NCBI GenBank assembly: GCA_938008555.1
Contig: CALLKE010000244.1
Location: forward strand, 1-43,225
Source: an uncultured Pedobacter sp.
GTDB lineage: Bacteria; Bacteroidota; Bacteroidia; Sphingobacteriales; Sphingobacteriaceae
DNA length: 43,225 bases
Direction: 5' to 3'
Positions 17,111 through 25,115 of the stretch are shown piece by piece (the first letter of the stretch is position 1; the number at the start of each line of letters is the position of its first letter). The translations under genes were made by a program, and so were the position numbers. The notes below the pieces were generated by a model, which did no database searches, was not told the DNA's origin, and worked only from the letters and a program-made list of their open reading frames with translations.

Positions 17111-17680
17111 CTATGGTTTAGCTTGTTGTGTGCCACTCTTCAATAGCAATACGTTAGGATTGAGTTGAGAGTTCACTTTTGATTGTTTAAGATGTTCCCT
17201 ATTAAAATCTACCCATGCTTGGCGGGTACGTGTATTTAAGGATACAATTTTATTCGGATCACCATCATCGTCTTCGTACATACGTTGTGCAGATAAATGC
17301 TTTACGTATTCTGCAGCTTGTTCAGGCAGCAACGATAAATCGAATGCTTGGACAAACCGAGTTAGGATAACGGATGAGTTAATTACAAAGGTGTGGTTTA
17401 CGGGATCATAAACACGATTTCCCCGTTGAACATAATTATCATTTCTGTTAAAGTCAACAATAGTGGCGTTATCAGGAATGATAACCTCGCCGGATACATT
17501 TGCGCTTAACGTAATGTTATAATCTGTATTAAACCACCATGAGCGTTTCTGAAGAGACTTTGTTTCTCGTTCAATAACTCTCACTGCACGTTGGGCTGTT
17601 GGTAATGTAGATGATACTGTACTTACAGCATCCTCATTCATAACATCCAGCACATGATTTAGTACTTCGAGTTTTTCCAT
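17111..17680 (-). CDS. Tail tubular protein A, gatekeeper (T7 gp11-like, 189 aa)
   Basis: Length (T7 gp11 is 196) and place between capsid and gp12-like protein identify it. It has LEVLNHVLDVMNEDAVSTV near the start and LQKRSWWFNTDYNITL at about residues 42-57, both features of this family. It forms the ring connecting portal to nozzle. The ribosome site is weak (GAAATGAAATC before ATG), and the capsid terminator lies between it and the capsid gene, so expression should be lower than capsid. Confidence 0.92.
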   Translation of the reverse strand: MEKLEVLNHVLDVMNEDAVSTVSSTLPTAQRAVRVIERETKSLQKRSWWFNTDYNITLSANVSGEVIIPDNATIVDFNRNDNYVQRGNRVYDPVNHTFVINSSVILTRFVQAFDLSLLPEQAAEYVKHLSAQRMYEDDDGDPNKIVSLNTRTRQAWVDFNREHLKQSKVNSQLNPNVLLLKSGTQQAKP

Positions 17681-17694
17681 GATTTCATTTCAAT

Positions 17695-17731
17695 AAAAAA
17701 AAATCCCCGACAGCGTTAAGCCATCGGGGAT
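17695..17731 (-). terminator. Intrinsic terminator after the capsid gene (T-phi-like)
   Basis: On the minus strand ATCCCCGA and TCGGGGAT form a perfect 8-bp stem (17703-17731, 13-base loop), followed by nine T. It begins 12 bases after the capsid stop, the place of T-phi in T7. It is the only strong hairpin-plus-T-run I found in the window, and should make the capsid the most abundant product. Confidence 0.93.
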
Positions 17732-17742
17732 CGGGAGTAAGA

Positions 17743-18705
17743 TTATTGTTTCAGTACGCGACCACACACGTCTGGACGGTTGACGTTCACACCAAAGGCG
17801 AGGAACGAATCAATGTACCAAGTTTTATCGGTCTTATCGTAGAAGATGTCCGAAGTCAGTGGGATGGTTTCACCAGCCAGCAATGATTTAGGGTGCAAGA
17901 TAACTGCAACTGTTTTAGCTTCCGTAGCAGAGACATCGTACGCATTACCATTCAGTGCGTTCGACAGGTAGTGACCTGTAATAGCAGCAGATGGAATACG
18001 TGCAGTCTTGACGATACGTGCGCCTTTCAAGTAGTGCAATTCAGCCTGAGCGTAATTCGCATTACCTTCAGAGTAGAATTTGCTTACGAGTTTATCGTTA
18101 CGCAGAAGAATATCGAAGCGTGTTGGGCTGACCATAATCACGATCTCAGACACGTCAATGTCTTCTTCTTCCATCTGTACGATAACAGAGGCAATGGCGT
18201 TGTACAATTTATCTGGATCGGATTCGTCACCTGCCAAGGACAAGGTAACGGATTTACCAGCACCGAATGCACCATTCAGACCTGTAGGTGCAGCTTGACC
18301 AGCACCTTTAATAGATTGGATGATAAACGCTTGGTCGAAGAATTTACCAAGTTCTTTACCCTGATCTTCAGCCAAAGCTGCACGAGCAGAGAAGTGTACT
18401 TGCAATTCGTTCAACATAGAACGGCTATCACGAGCCAATACGACAGTATCAATAGTAACCTGTGCTTTACCGAAGCCAGTTTGCTTAGGATCAGGGCGAA
18501 CACCCGGAATCAGCTTTTGCAACTGGGTACGGCCTACACGGTTATTAACCAACGTATCAGTACCCGTTACACGGTAAACTGGAACAAACTGGCGAAGTAC
18601 TGAGGCTTTAGCAAATTGGGATTCAACCATGCCACCGAATTCATCAAGCAGCAAAGAGGTATCGACATCTGACAGAGCGGCAGAGTCTTGTTGTAAAAAT
18701 GACAT
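17743..18705 (-). CDS. Major capsid protein (T7 gp10-like, 320 aa)
   Basis: Place between scaffold and tail tubular A, its own upstream phage promoter and leader hairpin, and the strong terminator after it all mark the major capsid gene. The protein is the right size for a HK97-type T7 shell subunit (T7 gp10A is 345). It has ADTLVNNRVGR-like loops near the N-terminus (TDTLVNNRVGRTQLQKL), VSEIVIMVSPTRFDILL around residues 185-200 and a C-terminal NRPDVCGRVLKQ. AAAGGA precedes the ATG. No frameshifted longer form is evident. Confidence 0.93.
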   Translation of the reverse strand: MSFLQQDSAALSDVDTSLLLDEFGGMVESQFAKASVLRQFVPVYRVTGTDTLVNNRVGRTQLQKLIPGVRPDPKQTGFGKAQVTIDTVVLARDSRSMLNELQVHFSARAALAEDQGKELGKFFDQAFIIQSIKGAGQAAPTGLNGAFGAGKSVTLSLAGDESDPDKLYNAIASVIVQMEEEDIDVSEIVIMVSPTRFDILLRNDKLVSKFYSEGNANYAQAELHYLKGARIVKTARIPSAAITGHYLSNALNGNAYDVSATEAKTVAVILHPKSLLAGETIPLTSDIFYDKTDKTWYIDSFLAFGVNVNRPDVCGRVLKQ

Positions 18706-18743
18706 TTATTTTCCTTTAGATTTAAGTTTCTGTACAGAGACTC

Positions 18744-18764
18744 AGGTAGGTATTTAGCCTACCT
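18744..18764 (-). promoter_or_regulatory. 5' leader hairpin of the capsid mRNA
   Basis: AGGTAGG and CCTACCT form a perfect 7-bp stem around a 7-base loop, starting a few bases after the promoter core and about 40 bases before the capsid ATG. A hairpin near the 5' end protects phage mRNAs from decay; T7 gene 10 mRNA has one as well. The role is inferred. Confidence 0.65.
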
Positions 18765-18769
18765 TATTA

Positions 18770-18786
18770 TCTCATATATGAGTCAG
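18770..18786 (-). promoter_or_regulatory. Phage RNA polymerase promoter before the capsid gene (phi10-like)
   Basis: The minus strand reads CTGACTCATATATGAGA, matching the shared 17-base element at every position, including the palindromic core CTCATATATGAG. It sits in the scaffold-capsid gap, where T7 has phi10, and is followed by the leader hairpin and the capsid ribosome site. Confidence 0.8.
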
Positions 18787-18798
18787 GATTGTATAATC

Positions 18799-19641
18799 CT
18801 AGGCTTTCCCTGCTTTTACGGTTGCTGCACGTTGTGCGCGGAGTCTAGCTGCTTCAGCTACGTTTCCGGTACGTTCTGCAACCATAAGTTTCTGAATGAA
18901 CGTAGGACGATCAATGTACTCAACCTTGGTATCCGCAGCAGCGTCTCCCTTGATTAGGTTATTGTTCAATCCAGATGTCTTATCAGAGGCGTTATAAAGG
19001 TCAAGGAGTGCCTTTGCAGCAGTCTTGGCTTGGATAGGGCCTTGCTGCATCATCTCCGCATACACTGCGATCTCAGAGTCAAATTCAGGGTTCTTTGTTC
19101 TCTCCCCTACTAACCAAGTTGTAATCTTCTGCATTGACTCTTCGCCACCCACAACTGTATGGACAGCATTCTTGATAGCCTCAGCTTTACCTAATTCAGC
19201 AGAGTAATAATCTTTCACTCCGGCCACAATAAGATCCGCTTTGGTTTTACCAACCTTTGCTTCTAACGCTTTGTAATCAATCTTCGATACATCGTTGGTT
19301 TTAGCAACTTCAGCAAAGATTGACTTAGCTTCATCAACCGTTACACCGGATTCTTTAAGCATACTTACTGCAGCATCTGCTCCAGCATGTCCATAACTTA
19401 CGAACTCGGTTTCAGGTTCTTCTGTACCTGTGTCTGCTGGATCAGCTTTTGCTGGTTCATCTGCAGACGCAGGTTCTTCTTTCTTAGCAGGTTCTGCAGA
19501 AGCATCCCCAGCCTGTTGACCGTCAGCTTGAACTGGCTGTGCCAAGTCCTTACCTACTACCAACTCGTCTTTATTAACTACGTCTCCTGCTACAGCCACA
19601 GTTGCGGCTGATTGGGAAACTGGTGTTGTCGTATCAGTCAT
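18799..19641 (-). CDS. Capsid assembly scaffold protein (T7 gp9-like, 280 aa)
   Basis: It lies between portal and capsid. The N-terminal 85 residues are acidic and low in complexity (Glu/Asp/Ala/Pro), followed by helices with many Lys/Glu and a basic C-terminus (LRAQRAATVKAGKA). This acidic-to-basic layout and length are typical of podovirus scaffolds, whose basic C-terminal helix binds the capsid inside the procapsid. GGAG precedes the ATG. Confidence 0.88.
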   Translation of the reverse strand: MTDTTTPVSQSAATVAVAGDVVNKDELVVGKDLAQPVQADGQQAGDASAEPAKKEEPASADEPAKADPADTGTEEPETEFVSYGHAGADAAVSMLKESGVTVDEAKSIFAEVAKTNDVSKIDYKALEAKVGKTKADLIVAGVKDYYSAELGKAEAIKNAVHTVVGGEESMQKITTWLVGERTKNPEFDSEIAVYAEMMQQGPIQAKTAAKALLDLYNASDKTSGLNNNLIKGDAAADTKVEYIDRPTFIQKLMVAERTGNVAEAARLRAQRAATVKAGKA

Positions 19642-19644
19642 GTC

Positions 19645-21216
19645 TTACTCCATAGATTTCTTAGCGACTTGTTCAGCAATAGCCCCGTTAGTTTGAAGCT
19701 GTGCCTCTTGTGCTTGTTGTTGTTGTAGTGCTGCCTGTTCTTGTGCCACCTGTTGCTGTGTCTTAAGCAGCTTAGTGTAATCAATACCACGGCGAACCCC
19801 GATGTACGCTACTACACCGGACCAATCCAGTACTTGCTGTAATGGCTCTGGGATATTCTGGAACATTGTAAGATCATTAATCATCATTCGAAGGTTATCT
19901 AGTTCACCGCTGCGGGAGAGACTATCCATACCTGTAATAATCTGCGGAGAGATTTTGAAATTAGGACTAATTGTTTTTGTGCGTTTGATTAACAGGGTAG
20001 CCAATCTCATTTGCCAATCTTCAGAGAAGCGGCTGTATTGTCCACCTAGTGCAGTTTCTAGTTCGAGGATATTATCCCTGATCTCTGTAGCAGTAACCCG
20101 TTCAGCATCCCGTGTGAGCATACTGTTCATCAGGAATGCTCTAGCAATCTGCTTGATTACATCCTGATAGTACGACATCACAACTTGGAAGTCTGAACTC
20201 TTATTCAACTGAGCAGCAGTAAGATCACCCTCTTTACCTACATGGTATGAACCACGTTCAGATTTATTGAGTTCTACTACATCCAGTTGTGATTCCGGAT
20301 TAACCAGCCATTTAATATCGCTGGCAATACCAACAAGTTCAACCATTGACCCCGATAGCACATCAAGGGAATGGAATGCAGCATGATAATCTTCAACATA
20401 ACTTCTACCGTAGTCTTCACCACGTATCAAGTTCCACGTAAGGAATAACCAAGGCAGATCATCCACAGCGTATGTGGCTTGAGTATCCAGTTGTACATCT
20501 TCAGCCCATTGAGTAACATGGTATTTACCATCAAGTTCCATTTTAATCCATGTGTACAGATTAATGTTCTTGCTCTCAATGTCTTTTTCTCCTGTGAGAC
20601 ATTTGCTATCTGCCTTAAGTGCTTGTTGTACTTTAGGTGCAAATGTAGCAAATGCTTTTGTATCTACGGTAATAGCTTCGATTACTTTACCGGAAAGATC
20701 ACGAACACAGACGTACGATGTAACTCCATACACCTGCACATCGTTATTCGATCCTTCTGGTACGTACATACAAGCGTTACCAGTAATGATTAAATGCTTA
20801 ATAGCGGTCGTTGCTTCTGTTCTGAATTTATTAAAGCTCAGTTCATCAAGCATACTCCGTTCCGTTTCCGTTAGCACAGTATCCAGTTGTTTCAGGATAG
20901 CGTTAGCATCTGCGTCACCTTGGTCAGCAGCAGCTTTAAGCATCTGCATCTCTTCTGATCCAACACGTAACCTAAAGAAAGGCTGTGTTGCTGGGAACAA
21001 AGCAGTAACCAGTTTATTAGACAAGTGATTAACAGCAGCAGCACCGATACTATCGGAGGTGTTCTGTAAGTCTTGTCCAAGGTTCAATGTTTCTGGTGGA
21101 CAGATATACGGTAAGGTTAAACGGGAATACTCACGAACACGATTAAGCAATGTAGAACGGTTGTTAGCAATATTTAATTCCTTGAACCGTTCATCTGCAT
21201 CATTTTCTTTATCCAT
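19645..21216 (-). CDS. Portal / head-tail connector (T7 gp8-like, 523 aa)
   Basis: Length matches T7 gp8 (536). The sequence shows LLNRVREYSRLTLPYICPP, then AVNHLSNKLVTALFPATQPFFRL near residues 60-85, both typical of the family, and a Gln-rich C-terminal tail (QQQQAQEAQLQ). It forms the dodecameric ring through which DNA is packaged and to which the tail is attached. The start overlaps the upstream stop as TAATG. Confidence 0.95.
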   Translation of the reverse strand: MDKENDADERFKELNIANNRSTLLNRVREYSRLTLPYICPPETLNLGQDLQNTSDSIGAAAVNHLSNKLVTALFPATQPFFRLRVGSEEMQMLKAAADQGDADANAILKQLDTVLTETERSMLDELSFNKFRTEATTAIKHLIITGNACMYVPEGSNNDVQVYGVTSYVCVRDLSGKVIEAITVDTKAFATFAPKVQQALKADSKCLTGEKDIESKNINLYTWIKMELDGKYHVTQWAEDVQLDTQATYAVDDLPWLFLTWNLIRGEDYGRSYVEDYHAAFHSLDVLSGSMVELVGIASDIKWLVNPESQLDVVELNKSERGSYHVGKEGDLTAAQLNKSSDFQVVMSYYQDVIKQIARAFLMNSMLTRDAERVTATEIRDNILELETALGGQYSRFSEDWQMRLATLLIKRTKTISPNFKISPQIITGMDSLSRSGELDNLRMMINDLTMFQNIPEPLQQVLDWSGVVAYIGVRRGIDYTKLLKTQQQVAQEQAALQQQQAQEAQLQTNGAIAEQVAKKSME

Positions 21217-21473
21217 TAAATGTTAATTCCTACATTACCAAGGCCAAGACCACCGAGAATATCTACAGAGGTTGTACCTTTCTTTTTACGGGTAGTACTT
21301 GATACCCTATCATTCTTTGTCTGATCTGCACCAACGGCAATAGTTGCTCCTGTATCAAACGGACTAGTAGGTGCAGGTGCAGCAGGTACCTCTGCTTTTG
21401 GGATATTAATTTTAGGTGCATTACCACCAAATAACCCACCGATAAAGTTTGTTACTGCTTTGAATTTACTCAT
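21216..21473 (-). CDS. Small virion protein, T7 gp7.3-like (85 aa)
   Basis: It lies directly before the portal gene, in the T7 6.7-7.3 neighbourhood. It has a Pro/Ala-rich middle and a C-terminus with RKKKGTTSVDI and GNVGINI. From memory, T7 gp7.3 also ends with a basic segment, a Ser-Val strand and GGGINI, so I assign this family with moderate confidence. gp7.3 is a virion protein needed for tail assembly and infectivity. GAGG precedes the ATG, which overlaps the previous gene by 8 bases. Confidence 0.7.
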   Translation of the reverse strand: MSKFKAVTNFIGGLFGGNAPKINIPKAEVPAAPAPTSPFDTGATIAVGADQTKNDRVSSTTRKKKGTTSVDILGGLGLGNVGINI

Positions 21474-21987
21474 GTAACCTCGTTAGGCATTTGCCTATTA
21501 GTTGATAGTTGAACTTACTGAACAGGTTTTCAAAAGCAGAACTAGGAATGCCAATATTTCCAGTGCTGGTACAAAAAGATTGGGTTATACCCTTATCCTT
21601 AAACCAAGCAATAGAAGCTGCAGTAAGTCTATATCCATCTACAGAACCTCTGTATTGTTTACGAACATAGAACTTTACTATAATTCCTAATCCTTCATCT
21701 ATTCTAAATAACTTATCTGTACTTACAATAGAGAAACCATGTATCTCTTTATCATCATGTAATATAATAATACTTGTATCTATATCATGTAATAATATAT
21801 ATATATCATTTAATATCTTATTATCTTGATCAACAGTATCAGTATAGTACTGATTATAATTTGTTTCTATGCCAAACTCACATAGTGTATTTAATAATTC
21901 AAATATCCAGTACTCATCATTTACACTGAGATGTTTGATGTGCGTTTGCATTTTTCTATATGTTGCTCTATCCACGTTATTACACAT
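21466..21987 (-). CDS. GNAT-family acetyltransferase-like protein (173 aa)
   Basis: The layout suits a GNAT fold: an N-terminal helix pair, a strand with IHGFSIVST, then GIIVKFYVRKQYRGSVDGYR at about residues 106-124. That last segment resembles the GNAT motif in which an Arg/Gln-x-x-Gly loop holds acetyl-CoA and is followed by a helix. A C-terminal FENLFSKFNYQLIG fits the family's usual end. The acceptor cannot be read. GGAAAGCA precedes the ATG; the gene overlaps the upstream gene by 67 bases. It has unusually A+T-rich codons (many Ile, Asn, Tyr). Confidence 0.65.
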   Translation of the reverse strand: MCNNVDRATYRKMQTHIKHLSVNDEYWIFELLNTLCEFGIETNYNQYYTDTVDQDNKILNDIYILLHDIDTSIIILHDDKEIHGFSIVSTDKLFRIDEGLGIIVKFYVRKQYRGSVDGYRLTAASIAWFKDKGITQSFCTSTGNIGIPSSAFENLFSKFNYQLIGKCLTRLHE

Positions 21988-22118
21988 TGCTTTCCACCAT
22001 CGTACATGAGTTCTCGTTCTGTTTTATCAGGAGTAATTACTATGGGTCTAAATGCTTTTTGTAAAGTGTCTAAGAGTGTCTCTAGTTGATTGATATTAAC
22101 AATCTGTGTTGTTGTCAT
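21921..22118 (-). CDS. Hypothetical protein (65 aa)
   Basis: A short hydrophilic protein with no membrane segment, starting MTTTQIVNINQLETLLDTLQ. A helical N-terminus is followed by VITPDKTERELMYDGGK. It overlaps the upstream 55-residue gene by 23 bases and the downstream GNAT-like gene by 67, which is consistent with coupled translation in this small cluster between the RNA polymerase and the virion genes. No family is recognised. Confidence 0.6.
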   Translation of the reverse strand: MTTTQIVNINQLETLLDTLQKAFRPIVITPDKTERELMYDGGKQCVITWIEQHIEKCKRTSNISV

Positions 22119-22263
22119 TCTGTACTGGCCTCATAACTAAGTTATATAATCCTCGTTTAGTAAGTACCTCGTGAAGCTGAAGCGGCAATTCCACTTCATG
22201 CCCCACGAACTCGATACCTAATTCGATAGCCTCTTCATCAGACAGGTCATTGTATCTATTCAT
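22096..22263 (-). CDS. Hypothetical protein (55 aa), first gene after the RNA polymerase
   Basis: An ATG 8-10 bases after GAGGG opens a 55-residue frame, starting MNRYNDLSDEEAIELGIEFV and ending QNDNNTDC. It is acidic and helical at the start (SDEEAIELG). It fills what would otherwise be a gap between the RNA polymerase and the next gene, lies just after a phage promoter, and overlaps the next start by 23 bases, as usual in this genome. No family is recognised. Confidence 0.72.
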   Translation of the reverse strand: MNRYNDLSDEEAIELGIEFVGHEVELPLQLHEVLTKRGLYNLVMRPVQNDNNTDC

Positions 22264-22278
22264 ATTTTGATACCCTCT

Positions 22279-22295
22279 TCTCTTATATGAGTCAG
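22279..22295 (-). promoter_or_regulatory. Phage RNA polymerase promoter directly after the RNA polymerase gene
   Basis: The minus strand reads CTGACTCATATAAGAGA, one base different from the shared consensus in the core (A for T), so it may be weaker. It lies immediately after the RNA polymerase stop and 16 bases before the next ATG. It would let the newly made polymerase switch on the virion genes from their first gene. Confidence 0.75.
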
Positions 22296-22296
22296 G

Positions 22297-24729
22297 TTAG
22301 GCAAAAAAGTATTTAGAATCAATCACTTGACTTAGTTTTAGGCTACCCATGCTTGGAAGGTCTGGAAGTTTAATTCCGTACTCCGCCTCATGGTACTTTT
22401 TGAAATCAAACAAAGGGTCATTATTGCTGTACATTTCCACGAATTGTTCCCGCAGAACCTTATACAGTTCCGGTACTTTGGTACAGTGTGTTCCAAAATC
22501 ATCGTGGATAACAGCAAAGCTGGTGCATCCTTTATTTGCCATAGCATTAACAGTAAGCATTAAATGCGCCGCATCCATTGAGTGAATGAAGTTCGGTGCA
22601 ATACCCTGCCGTTGTTGTCTTGGGTCTATCTCAGGTGTCTCCTTATCTAGGCGCAGTCTGATATTACCACAGAGCTGTGTCCTAACCTGAACAGATTTGA
22701 ATTTCTTCCTATCCTGACATACAGGGAAACCTACAGGACTCCACCATATAATAGGTTTATTGGTCTTTGATATAGCCGAGGCACTCTTCTGTAACCAATC
22801 CATAGCAGACCGGGCAGCTACAACGGTTTCATTGATACTATCCCACACAATAGGTGTCAGATAAGATGCCATCTTCCCACGGTTGGTTATGTCGAATACA
22901 CCCGATTCATCTTTTATTAACCAATCCAGAATGTAGTCTCGCGCAGACATTTTGGTTACGCCGTACGGGAGTGTCATTACAGGACGCTTGGTAAGCCCCC
23001 TAGGAAGGTCACTGAGTGCGGTGGAAGACATCCAAGCACGTAGGGTAGCCAAACAGGGATCATTGCCCTCTACGGCCTTCCTAGTGGCTAATTGAGCAAC
23101 TATGGCGTAGATGTCTGAAGGTTTGTCCGCAGGGATAAGATTCGTTGCTCTGCCGCCGACTTCATCTCGCAGTAACGCTGATAAGTGCTGTAATCCGTTG
23201 CAGGTTCCATCCAATCCCACAGGTAAGGAAGTTCGGAAAGAACTACCCTCTCGTAGCATTCGAGCATACTCAAAGCAGAAGGCGAGAAACTGCCAAGGCT
23301 TGTCCGCTGATCCCCAGAAATCTCTGTTTCCAATAGGGTCAGAAGCAGTATCGCAAATGCCTTGTCTATGCTCGTCCACCCAACTAAGTCGATCTTCAAA
23401 AGATACCTTGTCGATTCCGTAGCAGTTTGCACCGTGTATGCAAAGCCATTGTTTCCCTTCTGGGGTGATAGGATATGAGTCCGCAAACGTGAGGAGAGAT
23501 TTAGAAAAGTCCGTACCCTGCGGTGAAAGTCCACTGACGGTGCAGTATATACGTCCTCTAAAATCACATTGATACACGTAATAAAACTTATCATGTCCTG
23601 CAAATTCTCTTGCAGTTCGTAATGTTCTCGCAACTTGAAAACCCTGCCCAACACGTTCTTTCTCCATAGCGTAAATCATTCTTGCTTCTTGCTTCCAATG
23701 ATCGAGCAATTCTAATTGTTCGTCATTCATGTGTTCTTTCCGTAAATCTCGCGGTAATGGGCAAATAGGAATCTCGTACGGCTCTGTCCTCGGAAGACCT
23801 ATCCCTAGAGATTTATCCCATACCTCGTGCATTACATCCAGTACTTCAGTGTTTACTTTCCATGCTGTGTTCTGTATTGCATTCACAGCATTCATTACTA
23901 TACTCAAATTACCAGCATGAAACATCTTAGCATGTGTTCTGCTTCTAGTCTTTACCAGCTTAGTAGTGCTACGTAATTGTGGTGTATAGTAACCACCTTG
24001 ATCGTAAGCTATCCAAGGATCGGGTGGAATGATGCAAGGTAAGCGATCAGGGAACAATAACTCTGTGTTAGCGTTAAAGTTCTTTACCCACTCAAGGGCT
24101 TGCTCTGTTGGTCGGATAACTGTTTTATCTTTGATCTTATTCTTAGACCGTTCGTGGCCTTTCTCAATAAGGTCAGTACTCTGCATAATGCAGTCAACAA
24201 TCTTTGTACCTACTGCAACTTTATCTTCGAGTGTCCATGCAACCCATTGCACTTGTTTCTCATTGGCCTTCATTGTCAGAACACGGTGCATGTGTCTGTA
24301 TGACTTTGTACCCTTGTTCTTAAAGTCCTGCAAGATGGTGTTATAGTAATCACCATGAGCATCTTGGAACATACTGAATTTTAATTCATCCTCAATACGA
24401 GTACCAATCTGATTAGCAAGATGCTGCAGACCTGTACCCATAATGAAGTTTGTGAACAAACAAGACAGCCCAATGAATGCTGCCTCTGCAGGATTTACCA
24501 TACGCAGAAGACGCTTATGTTTACCGAGATCACCAGCAGCTTTCGTATTAACGAACTCTGTGATGCACTCTGATACAGGAACAACAAAAGACTGCAAGAG
24601 TCGTTGCGCATAAGCTGTATCTTTACCACGAGCATCCTCTTCTGCTTTACGTACAGATGATCTGTACTTAGCAATGCCTGTACTCATCATACGTCTTTCT
24701 AGTTTTAATTGATCCTGAATCGTTGGCAT
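22297..24729 (-). CDS. DNA-directed RNA polymerase, single-subunit T7 type (810 aa)
   Basis: All catalytic landmarks of T7 RNA polymerase are visible: GLDGTCNGLQH with Asp507, RGLTKRPVMTLPYG with Lys581 and Tyr589, and VIHDDFGTHC with Asp743, corresponding to T7 Asp537, Lys631, Tyr639 and Asp812. It ends FFA; T7 RNA polymerase ends FAFA. It is shorter than T7's 883 residues. It would transcribe the virion genes from the 17-base element. The ATG overlaps the endonuclease stop as TGATG (a GTG one codon earlier is possible). Its place just before the virion genes is the phiKMV-type layout. Confidence 0.97.
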   Translation of the reverse strand: MPTIQDQLKLERRMMSTGIAKYRSSVRKAEEDARGKDTAYAQRLLQSFVVPVSECITEFVNTKAAGDLGKHKRLLRMVNPAEAAFIGLSCLFTNFIMGTGLQHLANQIGTRIEDELKFSMFQDAHGDYYNTILQDFKNKGTKSYRHMHRVLTMKANEKQVQWVAWTLEDKVAVGTKIVDCIMQSTDLIEKGHERSKNKIKDKTVIRPTEQALEWVKNFNANTELLFPDRLPCIIPPDPWIAYDQGGYYTPQLRSTTKLVKTRSRTHAKMFHAGNLSIVMNAVNAIQNTAWKVNTEVLDVMHEVWDKSLGIGLPRTEPYEIPICPLPRDLRKEHMNDEQLELLDHWKQEARMIYAMEKERVGQGFQVARTLRTAREFAGHDKFYYVYQCDFRGRIYCTVSGLSPQGTDFSKSLLTFADSYPITPEGKQWLCIHGANCYGIDKVSFEDRLSWVDEHRQGICDTASDPIGNRDFWGSADKPWQFLAFCFEYARMLREGSSFRTSLPVGLDGTCNGLQHLSALLRDEVGGRATNLIPADKPSDIYAIVAQLATRKAVEGNDPCLATLRAWMSSTALSDLPRGLTKRPVMTLPYGVTKMSARDYILDWLIKDESGVFDITNRGKMASYLTPIVWDSINETVVAARSAMDWLQKSASAISKTNKPIIWWSPVGFPVCQDRKKFKSVQVRTQLCGNIRLRLDKETPEIDPRQQRQGIAPNFIHSMDAAHLMLTVNAMANKGCTSFAVIHDDFGTHCTKVPELYKVLREQFVEMYSNNDPLFDFKKYHEAEYGIKLPDLPSMGSLKLSQVIDSKYFFA

Positions 24730-25115
24730 CACATCTCTTTCTTCTTTTTACGTTTTAACCTTGCTCGTTTGTTCTTGAGAAGACGCCTCTCATCATCGGT
24801 TCTATGAGTTGGGTGAAAAATCTCGCGTGAGTTTTCAGACCAATACGTCCAGTAGTCCAGTAAGCGTCTTCCATAATCCCCGATGCTGTTACTGGCTTTA
24901 CCTCTTGTGAGAAGTCGTAGCACTTTACCCTCAACTGCATTGCAGTTACGGCATAGAACACTGCGGATAAGCCCTGTCTTGTGGTCATGATCTAGTACTA
25001 TATCAACAGGTTTCAGTAGTGTTAGATCCCTCTGGCACAGAATGCAAAGGTTCTTTTGTTTCTTCAGTATCTGTGCTTTGATTGAAGGTATCTGAGATGT
25101 TTTCAGGCGTATCAT
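24729..25115 (-). CDS. Recombination endonuclease VII (128 aa)
   Basis: The zinc site CILC at residues 24-27 and CRNC at 55-58 encloses LDHDHKTG (42-48) and is followed by Asn59, the endonuclease VII / HNH-type arrangement. The enzyme resolves branched DNA and debranches it for packaging; it replaces T7's endonuclease I. The ATG at 25115 follows GGAGG closely. An earlier in-frame start at 25166 has no such site. The C-terminus is Lys/Arg-rich. It overlaps the upstream gene by 113 bases in another frame. Confidence 0.9.
   Translation of the reverse strand: MIRLKTSQIPSIKAQILKKQKNLCILCQRDLTLLKPVDIVLDHDHKTGLIRSVLCRNCNAVEGKVLRLLTRGKASNSIGDYGRRLLDYWTYWSENSREIFHPTHRTDDERRLLKNKRARLKRKKKKEM

Noticed and set aside
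17893..18603. 236-codon open frame on the plus strand
   Set aside because: It is antisense to the capsid gene, starts without a ribosome site and is Cys/Thr/Arg-rich in a way typical of mirror frames.
23465..23490. ATATGAGTCC in the RNA polymerase gene as another promoter copy
   Set aside because: It matches only part of the element, lacks the palindromic core and lies in conserved coding sequence.
23100..23654. 184-codon minus-strand frame inside the RNA polymerase gene
   Set aside because: It lies wholly within the polymerase in another frame, with no ribosome site, while the polymerase frame carries intact catalytic motifs.
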